A DNA stretch of 20,571 nt from Nanobdellota archaeon (GCA_018825865.1 JAHKAF010000051.1:1-20571), one strand, 5' to 3'; counted from the first letter of the stretch, positions 1 through 7,681 are shown. Translations and numbers: made by a program. Notes: generated by a model from the sequence alone, not told the origin.

Positions 1-40
1 GCACCACCTCTAAGCACGCCCATTTTACAAAAAAGTGATT

Positions 41-62
41 AATGAAAATCTTTGATTTACTT
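41..62 (+). repeat. 22-nt direct repeat, copy 1 (flanks htpX)
   Basis: Identical over 22 nt to 1275-1296. The core AAATC-TTT-GATTT is itself a small palindrome. The two copies bracket the whole htpX gene, 1234 nt apart. Similarity stops abruptly on both sides. Confidence 0.7.
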
Positions 63-139
63 TTATTATCCCCATGATTGGTTGAAGAGAAAGGAGTTTA
101 TAAAATTTTCAGAGGATTAGTAGGATTAAATAAATGAAT

Positions 140-169
140 TGGTTTCTCAATCTATAATGCGAAACTATT
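140..169 (+). repeat. Dispersed repeat C, copy 1
   Basis: Shares the pattern YGGTTNCTCAA...ATAATGCGAARYTAT with 12237-12266 and with the minus strand at 17068-17097. A downstream tail (TTAACAA...TCAACGAAG, to about 197) resembles the tail of the copy at 4605-4660. It lies between genes. Confidence 0.6.
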
Positions 170-194
170 ATGCCCTTAACAATATTTCTCAACG

Positions 195-220
195 AAGAAG
201 CCTGACAGCGTCGGCTTCTT
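195..220. repeat. Perfect 8-bp stem-loop
   Basis: AAGAAGCC (195-202) and GGCTTCTT (213-220) are exact reverse complements around a 10-nt loop. It lies downstream of htpX. No T-run follows on either strand, so a terminator role is only a guess. The right arm overlaps repeat E copy 1. Confidence 0.6.
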
Positions 221-252
221 AGCAATTCATCTACGAACGAAGTGAACCTAAA
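204..252 (+). repeat. Dispersed repeat E, copy 1
   Basis: Starts GACAGCGTCG and ends CGAACGAAGTGAACCTAAA. It matches 17196-17243 at both ends (GACAGCGTCG...GAAGCAGTGAGCCTAAA) with a more variable middle. A weaker, partial relative is at 13137-13166. Confidence 0.5.
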
Positions 253-326
253 ACACATAGAAGAATCACATCCTCTCCAAAGTTTCAATCCTTTGTGTTA
301 TTTTATAAAAATAATGCTGCTTATTT

Positions 327-1244
327 CTACATTCTTTCAAGTGCAGAAATACGCTTCTCTATAGGAGGATGCGTGCTTCCCAAACCTTTGAAAGGATTCG
401 CGAAAAACAATGGTGCAAGGGCTTTACTTATTTTTGCCCCTTCATTCCGTGCTTGGGGGTACACCGAGCGGTGTTCAGAAGGAGAATTATCTTCTTTGAT
501 TTTCTTTAGTGCTTTAATCAATCCTGAAGGATGTCTTGTGAATTTTACAGAAGAAGCATCTGCAGCAAATTCTCGACGGCGGGAAATAGAAAGTTGGACA
601 AGCTGAACAACAATTGGAGCAAGAATAGCCAAAACAATTCCAATTAAAATAAAAACCCCCTTACCTCTATCATCACTTCCTCCTCTAAACCATAAGCTCC
701 TTAAAAAAATCTGCGACACAATTGCAATCATTCCAACCATCACAGTTGCCAAAGTCATATACCTAATATCGTAATTCGCGACATGCCCAAGCTCGTGAGC
801 CAAAACCCCCTCAAGTTCCCGCTTCTCAAGTTTCTCTAAGGCACCAGTCGTTACACAAACCACAGCATTCTCAGGGTCCCTCCCAGAAGCAAAGGCATTT
901 ATTTGAGAAGTCTCCATAATATAAAGTTTCGGCATTGGCAGTCCAGACGCGAGAGTCAAACCTTCAACTAAATTATAATACTGTTTATACCTTTCTCTCG
1001 ACGCTGGTTTAGCTCCAACACTTGCAACGGCAATTTTATCTGAATTATAAAAACTAATCCAAATATAACTCAAAGAAATAACAATTGAAATAATCATTAT
1101 GATAAAAAAGAAACCGGGCTCAAATGCAAGAGATATCACATAACCAAACAAAACAAAAACAGCGAATATAATAAACATAAGAAAAAATGAATCCCTCTTA
1201 TTTTTTGCTATCTGGTCTCTGAAATCTATTCTCACTGGTTTCAT
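327..1244 (-). CDS. htpX: HtpX-like M48 family membrane zinc metalloprotease
   Basis: Predicted integral-membrane zinc endopeptidase of the M48 (HtpX) family, known for quality control of membrane proteins. Visible: two N-terminal membrane segments (about 20-40 and 46-66), the zinc site HELGH at 150-154, two further hydrophobic segments (about 163-182 and 196-218), the likely third ligand Glu225 in RRREFAADA, and the family's C-terminal STHPP motif near 290. The length of 305 aa is normal for the family. Odd feature: residues 258-271 (HRSVYPQARNEGAK) are encoded by dispersed repeat A, sitting in the variable loop before the C-terminal conserved block. The gene is flanked by 22-nt direct repeats. 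LemA, often found near HtpX, is two genes upstream on the same strand. The family assignment is firm; the substrate is unknown. Confidence 0.93.
   Translation of the reverse strand: MKPVRIDFRDQIAKNKRDSFFLMFIIFAVFVLFGYVISLAFEPGFFFIIMIISIVISLSYIWISFYNSDKIAVASVGAKPASRERYKQYYNLVEGLTLASGLPMPKLYIMETSQINAFASGRDPENAVVCVTTGALEKLEKRELEGVLAHELGHVANYDIRYMTLATVMVGMIAIVSQIFLRSLWFRGGSDDRGKGVFILIGIVLAILAPIVVQLVQLSISRRREFAADASSVKFTRHPSGLIKALKKIKEDNSPSEHRSVYPQARNEGAKISKALAPLFFANPFKGLGSTHPPIEKRISALERM
434..473 (-). repeat. Element A, copy A1 (short form), inside htpX
   Basis: On the minus strand it reads from CACCGCTCGGTG to GAAGGGGCAA, 40 nt, differing from the copy at 9316-9355 at one position. It has a CACCG/CGGTG hairpin and a CCCC...GGGG pairing. 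It is translated in frame as HRSVYPQARNEGAK (HtpX 258-271). Confidence 0.9.
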
Positions 1245-1274
1245 TCAAAATAACCTCTGTATTTTTTTTGAATG

Positions 1275-1296
1275 AATGAAAATCTTTGATTTACTT
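1275..1296 (+). repeat. 22-nt direct repeat, copy 2 (flanks htpX)
   Basis: Identical to 41-62. It lies 31 nt upstream of the htpX start codon, so it could also be part of that gene's upstream region. Confidence 0.7.
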
Positions 1297-1324
1297 CCAT
1301 GAAACAAACAGAAACCCAAACTAT

Positions 1325-2638
1325 TTAAGGGTTTTGAGGAGTTAGTTGAGGGGCTGCTTGTTCATCTTTATCTCTCAGCATATCAAAAACTTCCTCTAAT
1401 TTCTCTCTCAAAACTTCATATGAAAAATACTTTTTTCCAATCTCAAAATTATGCTCTCCAATTTCTCTTCTAAGGGCACCATTATAGATTACTTTCTTAA
1501 TCTTCTCAACTGCTTCATCTGTCAGAATATTATCCTCAATCATTACAATCTTAAATCCTTTACTTCCAATTCCTGACCAGAAAATTGGTTTATAATTATT
1601 CACAAAAATTGGTTTCTTAGCAAAAACAGCCTCGATAAATGCATTTCCAAAACCCTCATAATCACTAAAATAAGTGCATGAATTAGCACAAGCATATACA
1701 TCAAATAATGAAAACCCCTTGATCTTTCTTCCAGCAAAAATAACTTGTTTCTCTAATTTAAATTTCCTTATTAAGTATCTAAGCTTTTTGTAATAAGATC
1801 TACTACCATTGTTTTCATCCTTGTCATTTCCCGTGATAAATAACTTTATCTTTTTATCATTTAACTTATGAACTAATTCAATAGCAGTCTCAATACCTTT
1901 TCTTCTCACAACTCTTGTAGGTTGCAATAAAATAATATCTCCTCTGTCCAATCCAAAAGTATCAGGAAATTCCCTTATACATTTATCATTTACTTTCTTA
2001 TTAAAATCCATGACATTTGGAATAACAACAGTCTCAGATAGATTATACTTTTCCTGCAAGATTTTTTGCGCTGAATAATTAATCACAACATTGACTACGT
2101 TTGGAAGTTTAAGAGGAATAGACTCTCTGACAATTTCATTTACCGCCTCATGAGAAGACAAATACCTTTCACCCCTCTCCCAATAAAAATCATGGTCATG
2201 GGTTATGGTCCTGATTCCGGTTCTCTCCACTGCTTTTTTTATTCCAAAACTCATAGATAAATTAACCGGCAAGGCTGATGCATTCTCGGTAATAAATAAA
2301 TCAATGTTATTCCTCCCTATCCATTCAATTATCTTTTCAGCAATTTTCTCTGATTTCTCTTCTATATGATTTACAATTTCAATGGAATTTTCATCAGGAC
2401 TGATAAACGCTTTTTCCTGTTCCCACCAGTTTTCTTTTGATAATAAAGAAAATTCTTTCATAATTTCCTGATGCTGTTCATCCAAAATATTCTTTTCAAA
2501 TTCTCCAGAAAGTAAAAAGACCTCATGACTCATACGCTCTAAAACCTCTATCCATTTCTCCGCCTCTAGCGCAACACCATCTTCACCCCCAATTCTTTTA
2601 ATCACAATTCCAATTCTCACCTCTAATAATAAATCCAT
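1325..2638 (-). CDS. GT-B fold glycosyltransferase, GT4 family
   Basis: Predicted retaining glycosyltransferase that would move a sugar from a nucleotide-sugar donor to an unknown acceptor, perhaps for surface glycans. The N-terminal half is the acceptor domain, beginning RIGIVIKRIGGEDGVALEA. The C-terminal half has the donor-domain start (LLQPTRVVRRKGIETAIELV) and the E-x7-E donor signature in EGFGNAFIEA, followed by AVFAKKPIFV. At 437 aa it is typical in length. No membrane segment is seen; the last residues are Gln/Pro-rich. The start at 2638 is the only reasonable Met ahead of the Rossmann-like first strand. It lies on the same strand as htpX and the GNAT-like gene but with its own spacing. 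Donor and acceptor cannot be read from the sequence. Confidence 0.85.
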   Translation of the reverse strand: MDLLLEVRIGIVIKRIGGEDGVALEAEKWIEVLERMSHEVFLLSGEFEKNILDEQHQEIMKEFSLLSKENWWEQEKAFISPDENSIEIVNHIEEKSEKIAEKIIEWIGRNNIDLFITENASALPVNLSMSFGIKKAVERTGIRTITHDHDFYWERGERYLSSHEAVNEIVRESIPLKLPNVVNVVINYSAQKILQEKYNLSETVVIPNVMDFNKKVNDKCIREFPDTFGLDRGDIILLQPTRVVRRKGIETAIELVHKLNDKKIKLFITGNDKDENNGSRSYYKKLRYLIRKFKLEKQVIFAGRKIKGFSLFDVYACANSCTYFSDYEGFGNAFIEAVFAKKPIFVNNYKPIFWSGIGSKGFKIVMIEDNILTDEAVEKIKKVIYNGALRREIGEHNFEIGKKYFSYEVLREKLEEVFDMLRDKDEQAAPQLTPQNP

Positions 2639-2688
2639 CCTTTATAATAGATTATTCTAATAGAATGAATATATTTGAGTTATGAAAA

Positions 2689-3189
2689 TCAGGCTGCATA
2701 CAACCAAGAATTCTCCTCTCTAGGGATAAAAGGTTTAATTAAAACAACATCTTCGTAACCTTCGCCATAAAGATCCGCCCGTGCTACTTCTTTATAACCC
2801 TTGCTCAAAAAAAGCGTTAGAACATCAAGCCTATCAGAACGGGCGTCGCCAATAACAGCTACATCACCCCTCTCCCTTGCTTCAACTTCCACCTGCCTAA
2901 TCATAAAACTCAGAATATATCTCCGCTGAAATTCTTTTAGAGTTCTTCCGTTTTTTAATTCGCAAAATCCTTTCATTGATTTAGATGGTTGAAATATCAA
3001 ATTACCAACTAAGATATCCTCACTGAAACATAAAACAGATTCCTTATATCCAATCAATAATTCTTCTCTTGCCTTGTCAACCCAATCAAAATAACCTCGA
3101 TAGTTTAAGGGATACATTAAAACAAACTGGGTGAGTTTATCAATATCCCTCTTACTCTCAGCTAATCTAAAATTGAAATTAAAACTCAT
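2689..3189 (-). CDS. GNAT-like acyltransferase, distant
   Basis: 166-aa protein with the look of a GNAT-fold acetyltransferase. It has a central strand LVGNLIFQP, a following CELKNGRTLKEFQRRYIL segment where the CoA-binding loop and helix would be, then a VIGDARSDRLDVLTLFLSKGYKEV segment typical of the GNAT C-terminal half, and a final strand pair ending VLIKPF. The canonical Q/RxxGxG/A loop is not clear, so the assignment rests on the overall pattern. A TATA-like ATTAATAAAAA about 25 nt upstream of the start supports the chosen Met. Substrate unknown; it could be a small-molecule or protein acetyltransferase. Confidence 0.55.
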   Translation of the reverse strand: MSFNFNFRLAESKRDIDKLTQFVLMYPLNYRGYFDWVDKAREELLIGYKESVLCFSEDILVGNLIFQPSKSMKGFCELKNGRTLKEFQRRYILSFMIRQVEVEARERGDVAVIGDARSDRLDVLTLFLSKGYKEVARADLYGEGYEDVVLIKPFIPREENSWLYAA

Positions 3190-3286
3190 TCAGAAGAAAT
3201 GTATAATTCATTAATAAAAATTTGTATACTAAAATCCAACCTTCACAACTTCCGAAGAATCACTGCGTGGACTTCTTCGCAAAACA

Positions 3287-3835
3287 TCAGAATTTGACTT
3301 TGATGTTTTTCCTCTCAGCCTCAGCAATCTTCAGATATTCTCGTGGCTGTTTGTTGTAAAGTTTAGCAAAGAACGCGCCAGGCATTGTCCTGCACAAATC
3401 ATTAAATGCCAGAATTGAATCATTGTAAAACTGTCTTGAATATGCAACTTTATCTTCTGTCGACGACAATTCTCTCTGAAGCTCTAAGAAATTTGTGTTT
3501 GCTTTCAAATCAGGGTAGCCCTCTGCAATCGCGAAAATACTCTTCAGAGCAGATTCCATCTGATTGTTCGCCTTGATTTTTTTCTCAACACCTTTTGCAC
3601 TAACAAGTGCTTTCCGTGCATCAGTCACCGCCTTAATCGCAGCAGTCTCGTGCTTCGCAAAACCCTTAACAGTCTCAATCAAGTTCGGAATCAAATCCGC
3701 ACGCCTCTTCAACTGAACATCAATCTGCGACAATGAATTATCAATTCTATTCCCCAGCGTCGCAAACCTATTAAAATAATAAAAGAACACAAAAGCCACC
3801 AATACAATTATTAAGATTATCCACCATAATACCAT
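3287..3835 (-). CDS. lemA: LemA family membrane protein
   Basis: 182-aa LemA family protein with the family's N-terminal membrane helix (about residues 3-22) followed by a cytoplasmic helical bundle. Recognisable blocks are NRFATLGNRIDNSLSQIDVQLKR, RADLIPNLIETVKGFAKHE, the A-rich helix around AVTDARKAL, and YNDSILAFNDLCRTMPGAFFA near the C terminus. LemA proteins are widespread and poorly understood; neighbourhood with HtpX proteases is common, and htpX is nearby on the same strand here. Transcription probably starts at or next to the ATG, since ATTTATAAA is centred 25 nt upstream. Length is normal for the family. Confidence 0.93.
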   Translation of the reverse strand: MVLWWIILIIVLVAFVFFYYFNRFATLGNRIDNSLSQIDVQLKRRADLIPNLIETVKGFAKHETAAIKAVTDARKALVSAKGVEKKIKANNQMESALKSIFAIAEGYPDLKANTNFLELQRELSSTEDKVAYSRQFYNDSILAFNDLCRTMPGAFFAKLYNKQPREYLKIAEAERKNIKVKF

Positions 3836-3855
3836 GATTAAATAAGAAGATAGGG

Positions 3856-3864
3856 ATTTATAAA
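3856..3864 (-). promoter_or_regulatory. TATA box of lemA
   Basis: TTTATAAAT on the minus strand, centred 25 nt upstream of the lemA ATG. This is the spacing expected if the transcript is leaderless. Confidence 0.7.
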
Positions 3865-3923
3865 ATTACCTGAATAATCTTTTAGCAATCAAAATTAAAT
3901 TTAAAGGTTAACGAAGATGACTT

Positions 3924-4262
3924 TTAACCAAAAGGTGTCTTAACTGGAAAATATTTTGGTTCAACACCATGCTTCCTCAAATAATTAAAAACTTGTTCGT
4001 TGGTTAATCTTGGTGAGGGGATTGGTCCTGATTCATCATATTTTATTCCGATTTCATCACAAAACCTTACTTTTTCGTTCTTTGAAAGAATTCCATTATG
4101 GTCTGTATCAAGAGTCTCTATAATCTGTGCCCTTAGATTATCACTCTCCTTTTTATCTACTCTATAAACACTATAACCCCAACCGATAAAACCAACTACC
4201 AGAGCAACAGAGAGTATTCCCTCTATATTTACCACCTTCCTGAGTATATTCTTGAATCCCAT
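3924..4262 (-). CDS. Membrane-anchored single EF-hand protein
   Basis: 112-aa protein with a short basic N terminus, one membrane helix (about 14-33) and a soluble domain carrying one canonical EF-hand loop at 52-63. The loop has Asp52, Asp54, Asn56, Gly57, Leu59, Ser60 and Glu63 in the calcium-ligating pattern DxDxNGxLSxxE. A second, partial EF-hand-like helix pair may follow (LTNEQVFNYLRKHGV), but I see no second ligating loop. Calcium binding is inferred from the motif. The orientation would place the EF-hand outside if the positive N terminus stays in, but Lys/Arg residues follow the helix as well, so topology is uncertain. No homologue is recognised by name. Confidence 0.7.
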   Translation of the reverse strand: MGFKNILRKVVNIEGILSVALVVGFIGWGYSVYRVDKKESDNLRAQIIETLDTDHNGILSKNEKVRFCDEIGIKYDESGPIPSPRLTNEQVFNYLRKHGVEPKYFPVKTPFG

Positions 4263-4282
4263 AATTTCTATAATAATAAAAA

Positions 4283-4291
4283 GTATTTAAA
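4283..4291 (-). promoter_or_regulatory. TATA box of the EF-hand gene
   Basis: TTTAAATAC on the minus strand, centred 25 nt upstream of the start codon at 4262. It supports that start and a leaderless mRNA. Confidence 0.65.
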
Positions 4292-4354
4292 CCTTTAGAT
4301 AGGTGTTATTTTATAGTAATTACATTTAAGAAATCACAAACAACCCCCAAAAAC

Positions 4355-4363
4355 TTCTTAAAC
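4355..4363 (+). promoter_or_regulatory. TATA box of the ferredoxin gene
   Basis: TTCTTAAAC, centred 25 nt upstream of the ATG at 4384. Confidence 0.6.
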
Positions 4364-4383
4364 CTCTTTTTACATAATTAATC

Positions 4384-4554
4384 ATGACAAAAGTAGACAA
4401 AAAAAAGTGTATTGGGTGTGGGGCATGCGTTTCAATCTGTCCGCAGGTTTTTGAGATGGGCGACGACAATAAGGCAAAAGTTAAAGCGCAAAAAGACATT
4501 CCCTGCGTGCAAGACGCAATTGAATCTTGTCCTGCTGATGCGATTAGTAGATAA
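4384..4554 (+). CDS. Small single-cluster [4Fe-4S] ferredoxin
   Basis: A 56-residue ferredoxin, an electron carrier. The Cys pattern is C9-x2-C12-x2-C15-x3-C19-P, then C41 and C49-P. It aligns residue for residue in spacing with the single-cluster ferredoxins of Pyrococcus: C9, C12, C15 and C49 would hold the cluster, while C19 and C41 occupy the places of the disulfide pair. The second cluster ligand is Cys (C12), not the Asp of Pyrococcus furiosus. It has its own TATA box and lies 200 nt upstream of PEP synthase; electron flow to pyruvate metabolism is a reasonable but untested idea. The disulfide is inference from family alignment. Confidence 0.92.
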   Translation: MTKVDKKKCIGCGACVSICPQVFEMGDDNKAKVKAQKDIPCVQDAIESCPADAISR

Positions 4555-4604
4555 GATAATTTTCAAAACTCGTCGTTATTAATTAAATATGATAATGCAG
4601 GGTT

Positions 4605-4660
4605 CAGTTACTAAACTTATTATACGAAGGTATATTATTAACAACTTCTTAACGAAGCGT
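4605..4660 (+). repeat. Dispersed repeat C, copy 4
   Basis: CAGTTACTAAACTTATTATA followed by CGAAGG, then a tail TATTAACAACTTCTTAACGAAGC. It aligns over more than 50 nt with the minus strand at about 17032-17097 (29 of the first 37 positions identical). It lies between the ferredoxin and ppsA. Confidence 0.6.
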
Positions 4661-4729
4661 CATGGCAAAGCCCGGCGCGGAGAACTCCATCTCGAGCAAA
4701 GCGAAACATTTTCTTAAACAACAATAAAC

Positions 4730-4738
4730 TTTATTAAC
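4730..4738 (+). promoter_or_regulatory. TATA box of ppsA
   Basis: TTTATTAAC, centred 25 nt upstream of the ATG at 4759, consistent with a leaderless ppsA mRNA. Confidence 0.65.
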
Positions 4739-4758
4739 TTCTTAGAATTTTATCTTTT

Positions 4759-7641
4759 ATGAGTATTGTAAAAGAGGCGATAAAAAATAAGAATAAATTA
4801 ACCAAGTCATCCCTTGAGAATTCTCAACCAATAGATTTTATAAAATGGTTTTCTGAACTTGATAAAAACTCCGGGAGCGTGGCTGGAGGGAAGGGTGCGA
4901 ACCTTTCAGAAATTTATAATTTAAAAGTTCCTGTGCCGCCAGGATTTGTTGTAACAGCTCAGGCTTATGATTACTTTATTGAAAAAGCAGGAATAAAAAA
5001 TAAAATCCACGAGCTTCTGGGCAGAATAGATTACGAGGACACAAAAAAATTAGACGAACATACTAAAGAGATCAGGGAAATTATTCTTAATTCAAAATTC
5101 CCGAAAGAGATGGAAGAAGAAATTGTGGACTCCTATGAGCATCTTGATGTGGGTCACCTAGATAATGCAAAAGGCTCAGCACTTGACATATTAAAAACAT
5201 CTTCGGAGCCAGTTTTCGTCGCTGTTAGAAGCAGTGCGACAACAGAAGATTTAGCAGAAGCAAGTTTTGCAGGACAACAAGATTCTTTTGTAAACATCAA
5301 AGGAAAAAATGAGTTACTAAAACACATAAGAAAATGTTTCGCGTCTTTGTTCACTTCTAGGGCAACTTATTACAGGAATAAAAAAGGGTTCAAACACGAG
5401 GAAGCCAGTCTCGCAGTAGTTGTGCAGAAGATGGTTGACTCTGATAAGTCAGGAGTAATTTTCTCAAAAGACCCTTCATATAAAAATGATAATATAATCA
5501 TCGAGGCTGTTTGGGGGCTTGGCGAAGGAATTGTTTCAGGAAGGATTACTCCAGATAAATACATTCTTTCAAAAGATTTGGAAATCACTGATACTAAAAT
5601 AGCAGACAAGAAAATTGCAATAACAAGAGATTCAGGGGGAAGAAAGGAAGTTGTCAAACTAAGAGGGGAAAAATCAAACCATCAGGTTTTGAAAAATCAC
5701 GAGATAAGAAAACTTGGGGAGATTGCAATACAATTAGAGGAACACTATCAAAAACCACAAGATATAGAATTTGCGATTGAAGGAGAAGATATTTACATCG
5801 TGCAAACAAGACCAATTACCACTATTGAAAAAAGAATTGAGCAAGGCAGCCAACAAGAAATAAAGGGCGAGCCGATTCTCAAAGGGCTTGCTGCTTCCCC
5901 AGGAATAGCTTCAGGGAAAATAAAAATAGTGGAGACTTTAGAAGACCTGCAAAAAGTGAGTCAAGGGGATATACTTGTTACTAAAATGACTAATCCTGAT
6001 ATGGTTGTGACAATGCAAAAATCAGCGGCAATAATTACCGACGAGGGAGGGCTCACAGCGCACGCAGCAATAGTCTCACGAGAAATGGGAATCCCATGTG
6101 TTGTAGGAACTCAGGAAGCGACAATCAAATTAAAAGAAGGTGAATTGATAACTGTCGACGGATTCACAGGAAAAATTTACAAAGGAAAAGTCGCAGAAAA
6201 TGTTCAAAAAGAAGTTCTGCCAGTAACCGCAAACACAAAAACAAAGATAAAAGTAGTTGTGGATTTGCCAAGTTTTGCGGAGCGCGCAGCAAAATCACAA
6301 ATTAAATCTATTGGGTTAACAAGAATTGAGGGGATAATCGCAGAATCTGGAAAACACCCTGAGTACTTTCTCCAGCAAGGTAAGATAGATGAATACGAGA
6401 AAGTTATCTTCAAGGGGATAGATGATATTGCAAAGTACTTCGAGGAAATTTGGGTTAGAACTTCAGATATTAGAAGCGATGAGTTCAGTAATCTCGAAGG
6501 AGCTCCAAAAGAAAAAGAAGCAAACCCAATGTTAGGGATGCACGGAATCAGGTACGGAATAAAAAATCCTGAAATACTAAAAGCCGAACTTAGAGCACTC
6601 AAAAAAGTTGTAGCCAAAGGAAAAAAAGTGGGCTTATTATTACCTCAAGTAATATCTGTCGAGGAAGTCCAAAAAGTTAAAGAATTTTTAAAAGAAGTTG
6701 AGTTCAAAGACGCAAAGATTGGAGTGATGGTGGAAACTCCTGCGGCAGTCCAATTAATAAGAGATTTATGTGAAGAAGGAATTGACTTCATCTCATTCGG
6801 AACCAATGATTTAACGCAATATATCCTCGCTGTGGATAGAGGAAACGAACAAGTCCAGCATCTTTACAACGAAATGCATCCTGCAGTATTGCATCAACTG
6901 GAATTTGTAATAAGGGTTTGTAAAAGGAATAAAGTCGAATCAAGTATTTGCGGGCAAGCAGGAAGCAAGAAAGAAATGGTAAAATTCCTCGTCGAGAAAG
7001 GCATAGACAGCATAAGTGTAAACCCCGACGTAGCAAAAGAAATTTCAGACTATGTTGCAGAACTCGAACAAAGTGTAGTAAAAGGAACAGATGAAGAACC
7101 ACGGCAATACGAATTAAAAAAACTTCAGGAAGAATTTGTAAAACCACAAATTACACAAGAACCCGAAGATTCTGAAACGATCAAAGAAGCACCGCTTGGT
7201 GTATCCCCAAATGGCACAAGACCCCAAACTGCGGAATTCGGGGGCAAGGATGAATCAGAATCACTTGAAGGGGAACTTATTAAAGATGATATTGAAGAAT
7301 TAAAAGTACCTGAAAAAAAATATTTGCAGAATTCGGTTGACAATGGTGTCATAGGAGGTGTCCAGGAAAATATTGAAAAAGGTTTGGAAGCAATGAGAGA
7401 AATTATGGAAGAGTTGGGAGGGGATGCTCCTGTAATTTCAGGGATTAGGAAACCACAACAAAAAGACGCGCCTGAATCCGACGAAGACGACGAGGATTTC
7501 TATGGAGAACAAGTCATCAAAGGTTATAACGACGATGATTTTTCTGAGCCAGACAATTTTAATGACTATGCCAAAAAGGGCGGGCGGGAAGGGTATTCTG
7601 GCGAAGAGAATAACGAGGATGAAGTCTTTGGGATATTTTAA
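4759..7641 (+). CDS. ppsA: Phosphoenolpyruvate synthase (pyruvate, water dikinase) with long acidic C-terminal extension
   Basis: Converts pyruvate, ATP and water to PEP, AMP and phosphate, the entry to gluconeogenesis. The order is N-terminal ATP-grasp domain (KGANLSEIYN near 43, VRSSATTEDLAEASFAGQQ near 157-175), swivelling phosphohistidine domain with the catalytic His435 in GGLTAHAAIVSREMG, and the PEP-binding TIM barrel with GTNDLTQY and catalytic Cys731 in SICGQAGS. The catalytic part ends near residue 768; PEP synthases normally stop about there. The remaining ~190 residues are acidic and low in hydrophobics, probably disordered, ending DEVFGIF. Residues about 812-830 of this tail are encoded by a long-form element A (7190-7247). 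The tail's role is unknown; it could be a binding segment or mere accretion. Confidence 0.95.
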   Translation: MSIVKEAIKNKNKLTKSSLENSQPIDFIKWFSELDKNSGSVAGGKGANLSEIYNLKVPVPPGFVVTAQAYDYFIEKAGIKNKIHELLGRIDYEDTKKLDEHTKEIREIILNSKFPKEMEEEIVDSYEHLDVGHLDNAKGSALDILKTSSEPVFVAVRSSATTEDLAEASFAGQQDSFVNIKGKNELLKHIRKCFASLFTSRATYYRNKKGFKHEEASLAVVVQKMVDSDKSGVIFSKDPSYKNDNIIIEAVWGLGEGIVSGRITPDKYILSKDLEITDTKIADKKIAITRDSGGRKEVVKLRGEKSNHQVLKNHEIRKLGEIAIQLEEHYQKPQDIEFAIEGEDIYIVQTRPITTIEKRIEQGSQQEIKGEPILKGLAASPGIASGKIKIVETLEDLQKVSQGDILVTKMTNPDMVVTMQKSAAIITDEGGLTAHAAIVSREMGIPCVVGTQEATIKLKEGELITVDGFTGKIYKGKVAENVQKEVLPVTANTKTKIKVVVDLPSFAERAAKSQIKSIGLTRIEGIIAESGKHPEYFLQQGKIDEYEKVIFKGIDDIAKYFEEIWVRTSDIRSDEFSNLEGAPKEKEANPMLGMHGIRYGIKNPEILKAELRALKKVVAKGKKVGLLLPQVISVEEVQKVKEFLKEVEFKDAKIGVMVETPAAVQLIRDLCEEGIDFISFGTNDLTQYILAVDRGNEQVQHLYNEMHPAVLHQLEFVIRVCKRNKVESSICGQAGSKKEMVKFLVEKGIDSISVNPDVAKEISDYVAELEQSVVKGTDEEPRQYELKKLQEEFVKPQITQEPEDSETIKEAPLGVSPNGTRPQTAEFGGKDESESLEGELIKDDIEELKVPEKKYLQNSVDNGVIGGVQENIEKGLEAMREIMEELGGDAPVISGIRKPQQKDAPESDEDDEDFYGEQVIKGYNDDDFSEPDNFNDYAKKGGREGYSGEENNEDEVFGIF
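7190..7247 (+). repeat. Element A, copy A3 (long form), inside ppsA
   Basis: 58 nt from CACCGCTTGGTG to GGGGGCAA. It contains two CCCCAAA units 17 nt apart, giving the long form. It is translated in a different frame from A1/A2, as PLGVSPNGTRPQTAEFGGK. In that frame the family consensus GAATGAAGG would read a TGA stop; this copy has GAATTCGGG instead. Confidence 0.8.
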
Positions 7642-7651
7642 AAATAAAAAG

Positions 7652-7660
7652 TTATTTAAA
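7652..7660 (+). promoter_or_regulatory. TATA box of the toxin-antitoxin operon
   Basis: TTATTTAAA, centred 26 nt upstream of the antitoxin ATG. Around it GTTATTTAA recurs three times (7651, near 7662 as GTTAAATAA, and 7671), which might be operator half-sites for the RHH protein. Confidence 0.55.
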
Positions 7661-7681
7661 GTTAAATAAGGTTATTTAATC

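Larger units (their letters stand above)
1..326. other. Intergenic/left-edge region holding repeats only
   Basis: I see no convincing gene here. The stretch holds one copy of a 22-nt direct repeat (41-62), a copy of repeat C (140-169 with a tail to about 195), an 8-bp perfect hairpin (195-220) and a copy of repeat E (204-252). The remainder up to the htpX stop is AT-rich with no recognised structure. Confidence 0.6.

Noticed and set aside
295..606. Plus-strand open frame opposite htpX
   Set aside because: Shadow of the conserved HtpX C-terminal region; no independent signal.
2654..2666. ATTCTA-A-TAGAAT palindrome upstream of the glycosyltransferase
   Set aside because: Short, AT-only apart from two bases per strand, and expected by chance in this composition.
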